Origin: Bacteroidales bacterium
Lineage (GTDB): Bacteria > Bacteroidota > Bacteroidia > Bacteroidales > WCHB1-69
Length of the DNA: 52,539 nt
NCBI GenBank assembly: GCA_017615795.1
Contig: JAFZZK010000014.1
Coordinates: 1 to 52,539 of the forward strand
Direction of reading: 5' to 3'
A program made the position numbers and the translations under genes. Under the pieces are notes generated by a model, which did not search any database, had not been told where the DNA came from, and saw only the letters and a list, made by a program, of their open reading frames with translations. Shown here piece after piece: positions 1-9,412 of the stretch (positions within the stretch are counted from its first letter, which is position 1; every line of letters starts with the position of its first letter).

Positions 1-1016
1 AACTGCTCCAACTGCTGGGGATAGCTGTAATAACCGCCCGGGTCGGTCTTGCTTCCGGCACTCATCGTGGTGACCCCGAGGCCCGCCATATTGTCGCGGA
101 TATAGGCCGGCTCGCGGGTGGAGAAGGAGATGTCCACGTCGTGGTCGAAAATGCGCATCGCGAAAGTCAATTGCGCCAGCTCTTTGTCGGTCATCACCAC
201 ATTGGGCTGGAAACCGCCGTTCTCGGAAGGGCACATCCGCGGGAAGTTGACGCTGTACTTGGTGCGCCAGTAGTGTTTCTGGAGATAGCGCAGATGATAG
301 GCCAGCATCGTGAGGTCGGTGCGCCATTCCTTTTCGAGGCCGATGAGCACGCCCATACCGATGGAATGGACACCCGCCTGCCCCATCCGGTCGAAGCCGT
401 TCACGCGCCACTCAAAATCAGCCTTCATCCCGCGCGGATGGTAGATGTTGTAATTCGCCTTGTGGTAAGTCTCCTGGAAACAAATCACGCCGTTCAGCCC
501 ATGCTCGGTCAATGCCTTGTACTCCTCGGCCTTGAGCGGCATCACTTCAATCTTGAGGTTGCTGAAATAGGGCTTGGCGAGGTCGAGGGCCTTGGCAATG
601 TAGTCCACGCCGGCCTTGGCGGGATTCTCGCCCGTCACCAACAGCAGGTTCTCAAACGGCCCCAACTTCTTGATGGCCTTGTACTCGTTCTCCATCTCCT
701 CAAACGTGAGGATGGTGCGCTTCATCGGGTTGCTGACGTGGAAACCGCAATAGACGCAGGAGTTGGTGCAGGAGTTGGTGAGATAGAGAGGTATGAACAA
801 GGAGATGGTTTTGCCAAAACGCTCCTCGGTATATTTCTTGCTCAGGCGGGCCATCGGCTCCAGAAAGGGTGCGGCCGCCGGGGAAATGAGGGCCATAAAG
901 TCATCCACGTCACAGTGCTCCTTGCCCAATGCGCGCATCACATCGTACTCCGTCTTGGCGAGGATGGCTTCCGAGGTCTGTTCCCAAGATATTTGTTCTA
1001 ATTCTTCGGAAAACAT
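1..1016 (-). CDS. thiH: 2-iminoacetate synthase ThiH (3' end cut by window edge)
   Basis: Radical-SAM tyrosine lyase that cleaves tyrosine to 2-iminoacetate (dehydroglycine) for thiazole synthesis by ThiG. The reading frame starts at an ATG at 1016 and stays open to base 1, giving about 338 residues of a family usually near 370, so roughly the last 30 are outside the window. The radical-SAM cysteines are visible as C83, C87 and C90 in the CTNSCVYCGF motif. ThiH-type signatures follow: LLLVTGE, the QETYH motif, the KYSVNFPR segment and a late SKTDPGG. The related maturase HydG was considered, but HydG has a longer C-terminal extension and the QETYH and SKTxPGG signatures here match ThiH. The gene lies 5 bp after thiC and is the last visible gene of the thi operon. 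Confidence 0.95.
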   Translation of the reverse strand, partial: MFSEELEQISWEQTSEAILAKTEYDVMRALGKEHCDVDDFMALISPAAAPFLEPMARLSKKYTEERFGKTISLFIPLYLTNSCTNSCVYCGFHVSNPMKRTILTFEEMENEYKAIKKLGPFENLLLVTGENPAKAGVDYIAKALDLAKPYFSNLKIEVMPLKAEEYKALTEHGLNGVICFQETYHKANYNIYHPRGMKADFEWRVNGFDRMGQAGVHSIGMGVLIGLEKEWRTDLTMLAYHLRYLQKHYWRTKYSVNFPRMCPSENGGFQPNVVMTDKELAQLTFAMRIFDHDVDISFSTREPAYIRDNMAGLGVTTMSAGSKTDPGGYYSYPQQLEQ

Positions 1017-1021
1017 AGGGG

Positions 1022-2728
<1,707 letters not shown>

Positions 2729-2792
2729 TTATTAAATCATTAAATATTAAGATATTAGAGATGATAACAGCTATGGATTATCATTTTTTGTT

Positions 2793-3566
2793 TTATGACA
2801 GGAAGGCTGTGAGAGGCGAGCTGGCTTCGGCCTCGAAGTTGTTGCTCACGGCACCCAATCCTGCCTCGTATGCGCGGCGACCGGCGATGACGGCCTCCTT
2901 GAAAGCAACAGCCATCTCCACAGGGTTGCCAGCCACAGCGATGGCCGTGTTCACCAGGCAGGCGTCAGCACCCATCTCCATCGCCTCGGCGGCGTGGCTC
3001 GGGGCCCCGATGCCGGCATCCACCACCACCGGGATGGTAGCCTGCTCGATGATGATGCGCAGGAAATCGCGGGTTTGCAAGCCCTTGTTGGTGCCGATGG
3101 GGGCGCCGAGGGGCATCACAGTGGCGGCACCCGCCTCCTCCAAATGTTTGCAAAGGGTGGGGTCGGCCTGACAGTAGGGCAACACCACGAAGCCCATCTT
3201 CGCCAACTCTTCCGTGGCTTTCAGCGTCTCCACGGAGTCGGGGAGCAAGTAGCGGGGATCGGGATGGATCTCCAACTTGAGCCAATTGGTGCCGAAGGCC
3301 TCGCGCGCCATCTGGGCGGCAAAGACCGCCTCCTCGGCGTTGCGCACGCCAGAGGTGTTGGGCAGCAGCTGGATGTTCGGATGGACAATGTGCCGCAGCA
3401 TATCGTCCTCCTGGTCGCCCAGCTCGATGCGTTTCATCGCCACCGTCACCATCTCGGTGCCGGAAGCCACGATGGATTGCTCCATCAACTCGTTGGACAT
3501 AAACTTGCCCGTGCCCAAAAAGAGGCGGGATTCAAATTCGCGTCCTGCAATAATCAGTTTTTTCAT
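2793..3566 (-). CDS. thiG: Thiazole synthase ThiG
   Basis: Forms the thiazole phosphate ring from 1-deoxyxylulose 5-phosphate, ThiS thiocarboxylate sulfur and dehydroglycine from ThiH. It is 257 residues, the normal family length, and starts [11 protein letters not shown]. The N-terminal segment [10 protein letters not shown], the [16 protein letters not shown] block that carries the Schiff-base lysine, and the C-terminal [21 protein letters not shown] phosphate-binding region are all present. It lies between thiE (42 bp upstream) and thiC (79 bp downstream) in one operon. ThiS and ThiH, its direct partners, are encoded in the same transcript. Confidence 0.97.
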   Translation of the reverse strand: MKKLIIAGREFESRLFLGTGKFMSNELMEQSIVASGTEMVTVAMKRIELGDQEDDMLRHIVHPNIQLLPNTSGVRNAEEAVFAAQMAREAFGTNWLKLEIHPDPRYLLPDSVETLKATEELAKMGFVVLPYCQADPTLCKHLEEAGAATVMPLGAPIGTNKGLQTRDFLRIIIEQATIPVVVDAGIGAPSHAAEAMEMGADACLVNTAIAVAGNPVEMAVAFKEAVIAGRRAYEAGLGAVSNNFEAEASSPLTAFLS

Positions 3567-3608
3567 ATTCTGTAGTTTTTAATCTTTTCATTCAAAAAAA
3601 CATAACAT

Positions 3609-4238
3609 CTACCTCATCGCCGACACCACCTGCTCCATCATTGCCACTGGATCGGGGGCGGTGAGAATCAAACCGGAGAGGGCAATGCCCGTGACGCCGG
3701 TGCCCAGTATTTCGGGAATGTCAGACAATGTGATGCCGCCGATGGCCACAATGGGCAAATCAATGCCGTTCTGCCGCATCTGGGCCACGATGTTACGGTA
3801 GCCGTCGAGACCGAGCACGGGGCTGAGGTTTTTCTTGGTGGTGGTGAAACGGAACGGTCCGCAGCCGATGTAGCCGGCACCGGCCTGGTGAAGGCGGCAA
3901 ATGTCGTCGAAGGTGTTGGCGGTTCCACCGATAATGAAATCGGGACCCAGAATGCGGCGTGCCTCATCAACGGGCATATCGTTTTTGCCAAGGTGCACAC
4001 CGTCGGCACCGATTTTTTTCACCAACTCCACGTGGTCGTCAATGACAAAAACAGCACCGTAGGAGCGGCACAAATCCTGCACGGAATGCGCCATCGCCTC
4101 CACCTCATCCAGCGGGGCATCTTTCATCCGCAACTGAATCCAGCGGCAGCCGCCCTCCAAAGCCATCCGGGCACCATCAAGGTAGCCGTAACGCTCTGTG
4201 AGATGCGTGATAAACTGAAGTTTCACCTTCTCCCTCAT
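3609..4238 (-). CDS. thiE: Thiamine-phosphate synthase ThiE
   Basis: Couples hydroxymethylpyrimidine diphosphate with thiazole phosphate to make thiamine phosphate. The frame is open to 4271, but I place the start at the ATG at 4238 (MREKVKLQF), giving 209 residues. That ATG lies one base after the thiS stop and is preceded by GGAGG, one of the few good Shine-Dalgarno sequences in the window; the longer version would add non-homologous residues inside thiS. Family motifs are visible: IQLRMKD, GVHLG, the pyrophosphate-binding GPFRFTTTKKN and VAIGGI. No separate TenI or ThiD is seen in the window. Confidence 0.96.
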   Translation of the reverse strand: MREKVKLQFITHLTERYGYLDGARMALEGGCRWIQLRMKDAPLDEVEAMAHSVQDLCRSYGAVFVIDDHVELVKKIGADGVHLGKNDMPVDEARRILGPDFIIGGTANTFDDICRLHQAGAGYIGCGPFRFTTTKKNLSPVLGLDGYRNIVAQMRQNGIDLPIVAIGGITLSDIPEILGTGVTGIALSGLILTAPDPVAMMEQVVSAMR

Positions 4239-4239
4239 A

Positions 4240-4440
4240 TTATCCTCCGCAAACGGCCTTGATGACGACAATGTGAGTGCCCTCGGTCAGGAGAAAAGTG
4301 TCCCAGCCAGTGCGGGGCACCAGTTTGTTGTCCACCGCCACGGCAATGCCCTTGTCGGGGAGGGAGAGTTCCTCTGCCAGCTGCCGGATTGTTTGGGCCC
4401 CTGTGGAGATTTCCTTGTTGTTGAAAAACAGTTTCATCAT
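4240..4440 (-). CDS. thiS: Sulfur carrier protein ThiS
   Basis: Small ubiquitin-fold sulfur carrier that is adenylated and thiocarboxylated at its C-terminal glycine and gives sulfur to ThiG. I choose the tandem ATG-ATG at 4440 (MMKLFFNNKEIS), giving 66 residues, the usual size. An in-frame ATG at 4476 would add a 12-residue non-homologous leader. The C terminus ends KAVCGG, with the essential Gly-Gly exposed. It is the first gene of the thi operon, about 60 bp downstream of the TPP riboswitch, and its stop is one base from the thiE start. A ThiF-type activating enzyme is not in the window and may lie beyond the left edge. Confidence 0.94.
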   Translation of the reverse strand: MMKLFFNNKEISTGAQTIRQLAEELSLPDKGIAVAVDNKLVPRTGWDTFLLTEGTHIVVIKAVCGG

Positions 4441-4465
4441 CTTTGTTTTTTTTATTAATACAAAG
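4441..4465 (-). promoter_or_regulatory. Possible leader hairpin directly before the thiS start
   Basis: CTTTGT at 4460-4465 (read on the minus strand) can pair with ACAAAG at 4441-4446, enclosing an AT-rich loop that ends right at the thiS ATG. It lies between the TPP aptamer and the gene, so it could be part of the expression platform controlling translation. The stem is only 6 bp and AT-rich, so this is weak. Confidence 0.25.
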
Positions 4466-4499
4466 AGTGCCAACAAGTTACTGAATATCAGCGGAAGAT

Positions 4500-4574
4500 C
4501 CTACATCCCTACGGCAGTACTAACTGCATCAGGTTCAACGGGTCTAATCTCAGCCCCAGTGGGCACCCCTTTCA
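4500..4574 (-). promoter_or_regulatory. TPP riboswitch (THI box)
   Basis: Read on the minus strand, this stretch contains the conserved THI-box blocks in order: GGGGTGCC, GGGCTGAGA, ACCCGTTGAACCTGATGCAG and the closing GCCGTAGGGA. These are the TPP-binding core of the aptamer. It lies immediately downstream of a strong TAnnTTTG promoter and upstream of thiS-thiE-thiG-thiC-thiH, so it is expected to reduce operon expression when thiamine diphosphate is abundant. There is no obvious U-rich terminator hairpin after it, so control of translation start is more likely than termination; that last point is inference. Confidence 0.95.
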
Positions 4575-4583
4575 AATCGGCGG

Positions 4584-4613
4584 CAAAGATACAAAAAAGG
4601 TGCCGAGCTCCAA
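4584..4613 (-). promoter_or_regulatory. Promoter of the thi operon
   Basis: On the minus strand a TTG (-33 region, 4611-4613) is followed after 19 bases by TATCTTTG (-7 element, 4584-4591), the Bacteroidota sigma consensus with ideal spacing. The predicted start would fall a few bases before the THI box. The promoter sits between the hydE stop codon and the riboswitch, so the thi operon has its own start. Confidence 0.75.
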
Positions 4614-4634
4614 TAATAAAGATGCAATATCCAG

Positions 4635-5726
4635 CTATTTTTTTTGTGCGTGTTTGGTAAAGGCCACGGAATCGCCCCATTCATCGTAAAGAATCTCGTG
4701 TTGTATGGCATGCATGCGTATATCGAGGCACGACTGGCACTCTTCGGGTTTATCGCCCACACACGCCTTGTCGGGATAAATAAGGTAATCTTCCCGATGG
4801 CTGGTAGGGGTAAGGTTGGGCATGATGACATTCGCACCGGCCATAATGGCTTTTTCGCGTCCCAAAGGATCCAGAGTTTGGTCGGCAGTGGCCGCCACCA
4901 TGTTTATCTCGGGCATCATGAGGCGCAAGACAGCAATCATCTTAAGAGTCATATTGAGACGTTCCTCTGCAGGAGGAATGGTGTCTGCGTATTGGTACAG
5001 CGGGGTTTCCTGGTGCGGGATAAACGGGCCCATGCCCACCATGGCCACATTCTTGTCACGGAAGAAGAGCAGGTCGTCGGCCAAGTTCTCCACAGTCTGG
5101 AAAGGCAGCCCAATCATCACGCCGGTGCCGGTTTGGTATCCGATATCCAGCAGCGCATCAATACAGGCCAGCCTATGACGGAAGTCGTGCCGGGCGTCAT
5201 GTGGGTGGATCTTGTAATACAACTCTTCATCTGAAGATTCTATGCGGAGCAGATAGCGATGTGCACCAGCCTCAAACCACTGTCTGTAAACATTCTCGCT
5301 CTGCTCACCCAACGAGAGTGTTATGCCCAGTTGTCCATCGCTGATGCGCTTGATCTCTTTCACCAATTCGGCAATTTTGTCAGTGAAGGCTTTGTCGGTG
5401 CGTTCCCCGCTTTGGATGGCTATGGAGCCGTAGTGCAACTGCATGGCCTGCCGGGCACAGTCGAGCACCTCCTCGTCGGTGAGGGTGTAGCGATGCACCT
5501 TGTCGTTGCCACCGCGGACCCCGCAGTACAAGCAGGATTTAAAACAGCGGTTGCTGTATTCTATCAGTCCGCGCAGGTGCACCTTGTTGTCGAGATGCTG
5601 CAACTTGACCTCCAACGCCCGTGCAAGCAGCCGGCGCTGGTCATCGCCACGAAGACTGAGCAGCTGGATGACGTCATCCTTGTCGAGATTATTCTTATAA
5701 AGCAGATCTTCCATGGTGTGCAACAT
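4635..5726 (-). CDS. hydE: [FeFe]-hydrogenase maturase radical-SAM protein HydE
   Basis: Radical-SAM enzyme that helps build the diiron subcluster of the [FeFe]-hydrogenase H-cluster. From ATG 5726 the product is 363 residues; ATG 5714 would give 359, and a further upstream in-frame ATG at 5783 falls in a leader hairpin and is unlikely. The radical-SAM motif is C61-x3-C65-x2-C68 within EYSNRCFKSCLYCG. A second cysteine set near the C terminus, spaced C-x7-C-x2-C (in ACVGDKPEECQSC), matches the accessory cluster site of HydE. BioB and PylB relatives were considered; the accessory cysteines favour HydE. HydF, HydG and the hydrogenase are not in the window. The gene ends just before the thi promoter and riboswitch. 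Confidence 0.88.
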   Translation of the reverse strand: MLHTMEDLLYKNNLDKDDVIQLLSLRGDDQRRLLARALEVKLQHLDNKVHLRGLIEYSNRCFKSCLYCGVRGGNDKVHRYTLTDEEVLDCARQAMQLHYGSIAIQSGERTDKAFTDKIAELVKEIKRISDGQLGITLSLGEQSENVYRQWFEAGAHRYLLRIESSDEELYYKIHPHDARHDFRHRLACIDALLDIGYQTGTGVMIGLPFQTVENLADDLLFFRDKNVAMVGMGPFIPHQETPLYQYADTIPPAEERLNMTLKMIAVLRLMMPEINMVAATADQTLDPLGREKAIMAGANVIMPNLTPTSHREDYLIYPDKACVGDKPEECQSCLDIRMHAIQHEILYDEWGDSVAFTKHAQKK

Positions 5727-5755
5727 TATCAAGTCTTGAAGATTTCCTTTTTGAC

Positions 5756-5769
5756 ACCTCCCAGACGGG
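5756..5769 (-). promoter_or_regulatory. Leader hairpin upstream of hydE
   Basis: CTCCC-GTCT-GGGAG forms a compact 5-bp GC hairpin in the presumed 5' leader of hydE, between its promoter-like element and the start codon. Its role is unknown; it could simply stabilise the leader. Confidence 0.25.
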
Positions 5770-5792
5770 AGTTCCCTGATCATTCAGGGGCG

Positions 5793-5800
5793 CAAAAATA
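5793..5800 (-). promoter_or_regulatory. Probable hydE promoter -7 element
   Basis: TATTTTTG followed by CGCCCC on the minus strand matches the extended Bacteroidota -7 element seen at other genes here. It lies 66 bp upstream of the chosen hydE start and is divergent from the Nfn-type gene promoter. A TTG lies upstream at slightly short spacing. Confidence 0.55.
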
Positions 5801-5917
5801 CGAAAAATAACACTTCCAAGGCTCCTATATCCTTCGGCAAGCCAGGTGTGACCATGAGGATGTGACATCTATGGAACCGTATGCTGGCCATCGTTTTTTC
5901 CTCTATACTGCGGGCTG

Positions 5918-5947
5918 TTGGCTCTACCGTATTTTTTTGTATCTTTG
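5918..5947 (+). promoter_or_regulatory. Promoter of the Nfn-type flavoprotein gene
   Basis: TTG at 5918-5920 is followed after 19 bases by TATCTTTG at 5940-5947, the full Bacteroidota promoter arrangement. The start codon lies 34 bases downstream. Confidence 0.75.
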
Positions 5948-5981
5948 CGCTTCCAAATTGCACGCATAATTTTTTCCCGTT

Positions 5982-8234
5982 ATGTACAAGATTGTAAAGA
6001 AACAGGAGCTAGGTTTAGACACATTCCTGATGGAGGTGGAGGCACCGAAAATCGCGCAGGCAGCGTTGCCCGGACAGTTTGTCATCGTCAAGGCGGACGA
6101 GCAGGCCGAACGCATCCCGCTGACCATCAGCGATGCCGACCTCAACGACGGAACTATCGCTTTGGTCATCAAGACCATAGGACACTCCACGCGCAAGATG
6201 GTGACTTTTGATGTTGGACAATCCTTCCAAGACGTAGTCGGCCCGCTGGGGCGTCCGTCGGAGTTTATCCATCGTCCTTTGCCAGAACTCAAAAAATCGA
6301 GATACTGCTTCATTGCGGGCGGTGTGGGCATCGCGCCCATCTATCCGCTGGTAAAATGGATGGCACAACATCATTTGGAGTGCGACGTCATCATCGGCGC
6401 ACGCACCAAGTCGTTGCTGTTCTATGTGGAGAAACTGCGCGATATCAGCCGCAACTTGTACATTGCCACAGACGACGGCAGTGCAGGATTCAAGGGCAAT
6501 GTCACCGACATGCTGGCTCACCTGGTGCGCCAAGAGGGCCGTCACTACGATGAGATCACGGCCATCGGGCCGATGATCATGATGAAGTTCGTGGCTCGCA
6601 AAGCCGCCGAGCTGCACATCCCCTGCGTGGCCAGCCTCAACGCGCTGATGGTTGATGGCACGGGCATGTGCGGGGCCTGCCGCGTCCGTGTGGGCGACCA
6701 GACCAAGTTCACCTGTGTCGACGGTCCCGAGTTTGATGCCTCCCTCATCGATTTCGACGAGTGCATGCGCCGCCAAGCCATGTACGACCATATCGAGGAA
6801 CACAAGCACAAAGACTGTACCTGCTGGGAACCTGATGCGGCAACAGTATCAAACATCGACACCAAGAGGCGTGTGCCCGTGCGGGAGCAGCCTGCCGAGC
6901 AACGACGCTGCAATTTTGAAGAGGTCTGCTACGGCTACAGTGCCGAAGAGGCCATGGCTGAGGCCAAACGATGCCTCAACTGCAAGAAACCGCAATGTGT
7001 CACGGGCTGCCCCGTGCAAATCAACATACCGGCCTTCATCCATGCCGTCGCGGAGGGCGACTTCGAGAAAGCCGCACGCATCATCAACGAGGACTCCGCC
7101 CTGCCTGCCGTGTGCGGGCGTGTCTGCCCGCAAGAGACGCAATGCGAAGGGAAATGCATCCTTGGCCGCAAAGGTGACGCAGTGGCCATCGGCAAACTGG
7201 AGCGCTTCGTGGGCGACTGGTCGCGGGAACACAATCTCACCTTCGCCAGCCCGGGGGTCGACAATGGCCGCAAGGTGGCTGTCATTGGCAGTGGCCCTTC
7301 CGGACTGACCTGTGCCAAGGAGCTACGCATGAAAGGCTACAATGTCACCGTGTTTGAGGCGCTGCACGAATTCGGCGGCGTATTGGTTTACGGCATCCCC
7401 GAGTTCCGCCTTCCCAAAAAGAAAGTGGTGCGTTCCGAAGTGGAGAACGTCAAGAAATTGGGAGTTCGTTTCGAGAGCGACATCGTCATCGGGCGCACCG
7501 TGACCGTGGACGACCTGCTGACCAAGTGGGGATACGACGCGATCTACTTAGGCACAGGCGCGGGTTTCCCGAATTTCCTGAACGTGGAAGGCGAAAACCT
7601 CTGCGGCGTGGTCTCCGCGAATGAATTTTTGACACGCAACAACCTTCTGTTTTCCTACAAGGAAGGCTATGAGACCCCCAATTTTGTGGGACGTCGCGTG
7701 GCCGTGGTGGGCGGCGGCAACGTCGCCATGGACGCGGCACGCACAGCCATACGCTTAGGCGCGGAGGTTTACATCGTCTACCGCCGCTCCGAAGAGGAAC
7801 TGCCGGCCCGTGCCGAAGAGGTGCACCACGCCAAGGAGGAGGGCGTACAGTTCAACCTTCTCTGCAACCCCGTGCGCATTCTCGGCGACGAGAAGGGCTG
7901 GGTGCGCGGCATGACCTGCATCCGCATGGAACTGGGCGAGCCCGATGCCTCGGGAAGACGACGCCCCGTAGCCATCCCCGATTCCGAATTCACGCTCGAT
8001 GTCGACATGGTCGTCATCGCCGTGGGCACCTCCCCCAACCCATTGGTGGCGTCTACCACCAAGGGACTTGACATCAACAAACACGGCTGCGTCACCGCTG
8101 ACGAGCAAGGACGCACCTCGCACCCACAGATTTTTGCAGGCGGCGACATTGTGACCGGTGCCGCCACCGTTATCCTCGCCATGGGCGCCGGCAAAGAGGC
8201 CGCAAAAGCCATAGACGAGTATCTGATGCGGTAA
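5982..8234 (+). CDS. Fused NfnA/NfnB-type oxidoreductase (FNR-like subunit fused to GltD-like subunit)
   Basis: A 750-residue fusion. Residues 1 to about 270 resemble the dihydroorotate dehydrogenase electron-transfer/NfnA subunit: an FAD/NAD-binding ferredoxin-reductase fold ending in a [2Fe-2S] site with C230, C233 and C245 (MCGAC, then KFTC). Residues from about 290 resemble NfnB/glutamate synthase small subunit: cysteine-rich [4Fe-4S] segments CLNCKKPQCVTGC and CGRVCPQETQCEGKC near 332-388, the FAD motif VIGSGPSG and the NADPH motif VVGGGNVAMDAA. Separate NfnA and NfnB proteins make a bifurcating NADH-dependent ferredoxin:NADP oxidoreductase; such fusions are familiar in Bacteroidota but their bifurcation is often unproven. 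A glutamate synthase role is the alternative; no large GltB subunit is adjacent. Confidence 0.9.
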   Translation: MYKIVKKQELGLDTFLMEVEAPKIAQAALPGQFVIVKADEQAERIPLTISDADLNDGTIALVIKTIGHSTRKMVTFDVGQSFQDVVGPLGRPSEFIHRPLPELKKSRYCFIAGGVGIAPIYPLVKWMAQHHLECDVIIGARTKSLLFYVEKLRDISRNLYIATDDGSAGFKGNVTDMLAHLVRQEGRHYDEITAIGPMIMMKFVARKAAELHIPCVASLNALMVDGTGMCGACRVRVGDQTKFTCVDGPEFDASLIDFDECMRRQAMYDHIEEHKHKDCTCWEPDAATVSNIDTKRRVPVREQPAEQRRCNFEEVCYGYSAEEAMAEAKRCLNCKKPQCVTGCPVQINIPAFIHAVAEGDFEKAARIINEDSALPAVCGRVCPQETQCEGKCILGRKGDAVAIGKLERFVGDWSREHNLTFASPGVDNGRKVAVIGSGPSGLTCAKELRMKGYNVTVFEALHEFGGVLVYGIPEFRLPKKKVVRSEVENVKKLGVRFESDIVIGRTVTVDDLLTKWGYDAIYLGTGAGFPNFLNVEGENLCGVVSANEFLTRNNLLFSYKEGYETPNFVGRRVAVVGGGNVAMDAARTAIRLGAEVYIVYRRSEEELPARAEEVHHAKEEGVQFNLLCNPVRILGDEKGWVRGMTCIRMELGEPDASGRRRPVAIPDSEFTLDVDMVVIAVGTSPNPLVASTTKGLDINKHGCVTADEQGRTSHPQIFAGGDIVTGAATVILAMGAGKEAAKAIDEYLMR

Positions 8235-8294
8235 TTACATCTTTTTGACCTGTTCATCCTTAAAACCAACTTTTTAAGAAAAAAAAATAAAAAT

Positions 8295-9347
8295 ATGAAA
8301 AAAATATTGATTACCGGCGGCGCCGGCTTTATCGGATCCCATGTCGTGAGACTCTTTGTCAACAAGTATCCCGACTATGACATCTACAATCTCGACAAAC
8401 TGACCTATGCAGGCAACCTCGAGAACCTGACGGATGTCGACAGCAAGCCCAATTACCATTTCATCAAGGGCGACATCGAAGACCAGGATTTCATCATGGA
8501 GCTTTTCCAGAAGCACCTGTTCGACGGAGTCATCCATCTTGCCGCCGAGTCGCACGTGGACCGCTCCATCACCGACCCGATGAGTTTCATCCACACCAAC
8601 GTGCTGGGCACGGTACATTTGCTCAACGCCGCCAAAACCATTTGGCAAGGCAACTACGAAGGCAAGAAATTCTACCAGATTTCCACCGACGAGGTGTACG
8701 GCGCATTAGGCGACACGGGAAGTTTCAAGGAAACCACCCCGTACAATCCGCATAGTCCATACTCCGCCGCCAAGGCCAGCGCCGACCATTTTGTGCGCGC
8801 ATACCACGACACTTATGGAATGCCCACGGTTATCTCCAACTGCTCCAACAACTACGGTCCCAACCAGTTTCCTGAAAAACTCATCCCTCTTTTCATCCAC
8901 AACATCAAGAACAACAAGCCATTGCCCGTCTATGGCAAAGGCATCAACGTGCGCGACTGGCTCTATGTGGAGGACCACGCCGAGGCCATTGACCTCATCT
9001 TCCACAAGGCACAGCCCGGCTCCACCTACAACATCGGCGGCAACAACGAGTGGCGCAACATCGACCTCATCAAGAAACTGATTGAGATCATGGACCGCAA
9101 GTTAGGCCGTCCCGAAGGCACCTCCCTGTCGCTCATCACGTACGTCACCGACCGCGCCGGTCATGACCTGCGGTACGCCATCGACCCCACCAAAATCAAG
9201 AACGAGTTGGGTTGGAGTCCCAAAGTCAAATTCGACGAAGGCTTCGAAATGACCGTTGACTGGTATCTCTCGCACGAAGAGTGGCTGGAACACGTGACCT
9301 CCGGCGCATACGTGGAGTACTACAAAAAGATGTACGAGAATCGGTAA
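8295..9347 (+). CDS. rfbB: dTDP-glucose 4,6-dehydratase
   Basis: Short-chain dehydrogenase that converts dTDP-glucose to dTDP-4-keto-6-deoxyglucose, the entry to dTDP-rhamnose and related surface sugars. The 350-residue protein has the NAD-binding GGAGFIGSH at residues 7-15, the STDEVYG segment and the catalytic Y-x3-K in YSAAKAS, followed by SNCSNNYGPNQFPEKLIP, all typical of RmlB/RfbB. It begins 60 bp after the Nfn-type gene with no terminator between, so co-transcription is possible. The usual partners rfbA, rfbC and rfbD are not in the window. Confidence 0.95.
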   Translation: MKKILITGGAGFIGSHVVRLFVNKYPDYDIYNLDKLTYAGNLENLTDVDSKPNYHFIKGDIEDQDFIMELFQKHLFDGVIHLAAESHVDRSITDPMSFIHTNVLGTVHLLNAAKTIWQGNYEGKKFYQISTDEVYGALGDTGSFKETTPYNPHSPYSAAKASADHFVRAYHDTYGMPTVISNCSNNYGPNQFPEKLIPLFIHNIKNNKPLPVYGKGINVRDWLYVEDHAEAIDLIFHKAQPGSTYNIGGNNEWRNIDLIKKLIEIMDRKLGRPEGTSLSLITYVTDRAGHDLRYAIDPTKIKNELGWSPKVKFDEGFEMTVDWYLSHEEWLEHVTSGAYVEYYKKMYENR

Positions 9348-9412
9348 GCAGCTGTTTCCCAGGACGAGTTCCAAGCTGTCAACCTTTTCAGCATTGATGC
9401 CTCTTTAATTCT

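Noticed and set aside
1-1016. Possible HydG instead of ThiH, given hydE nearby
   Set aside because: The motifs LLLVTGE, QETYH and SKTDPGG and the position in a thiSEGCH operon fit ThiH; the HydG C-terminal extension cannot be tested because the gene is cut, but the visible part is ThiH-like throughout.
5801-5917. Possible small RNA between the hydE and Nfn-type promoters
   Set aside because: No strong fold, promoter or terminator could be seen in the stretch between the two divergent promoters.
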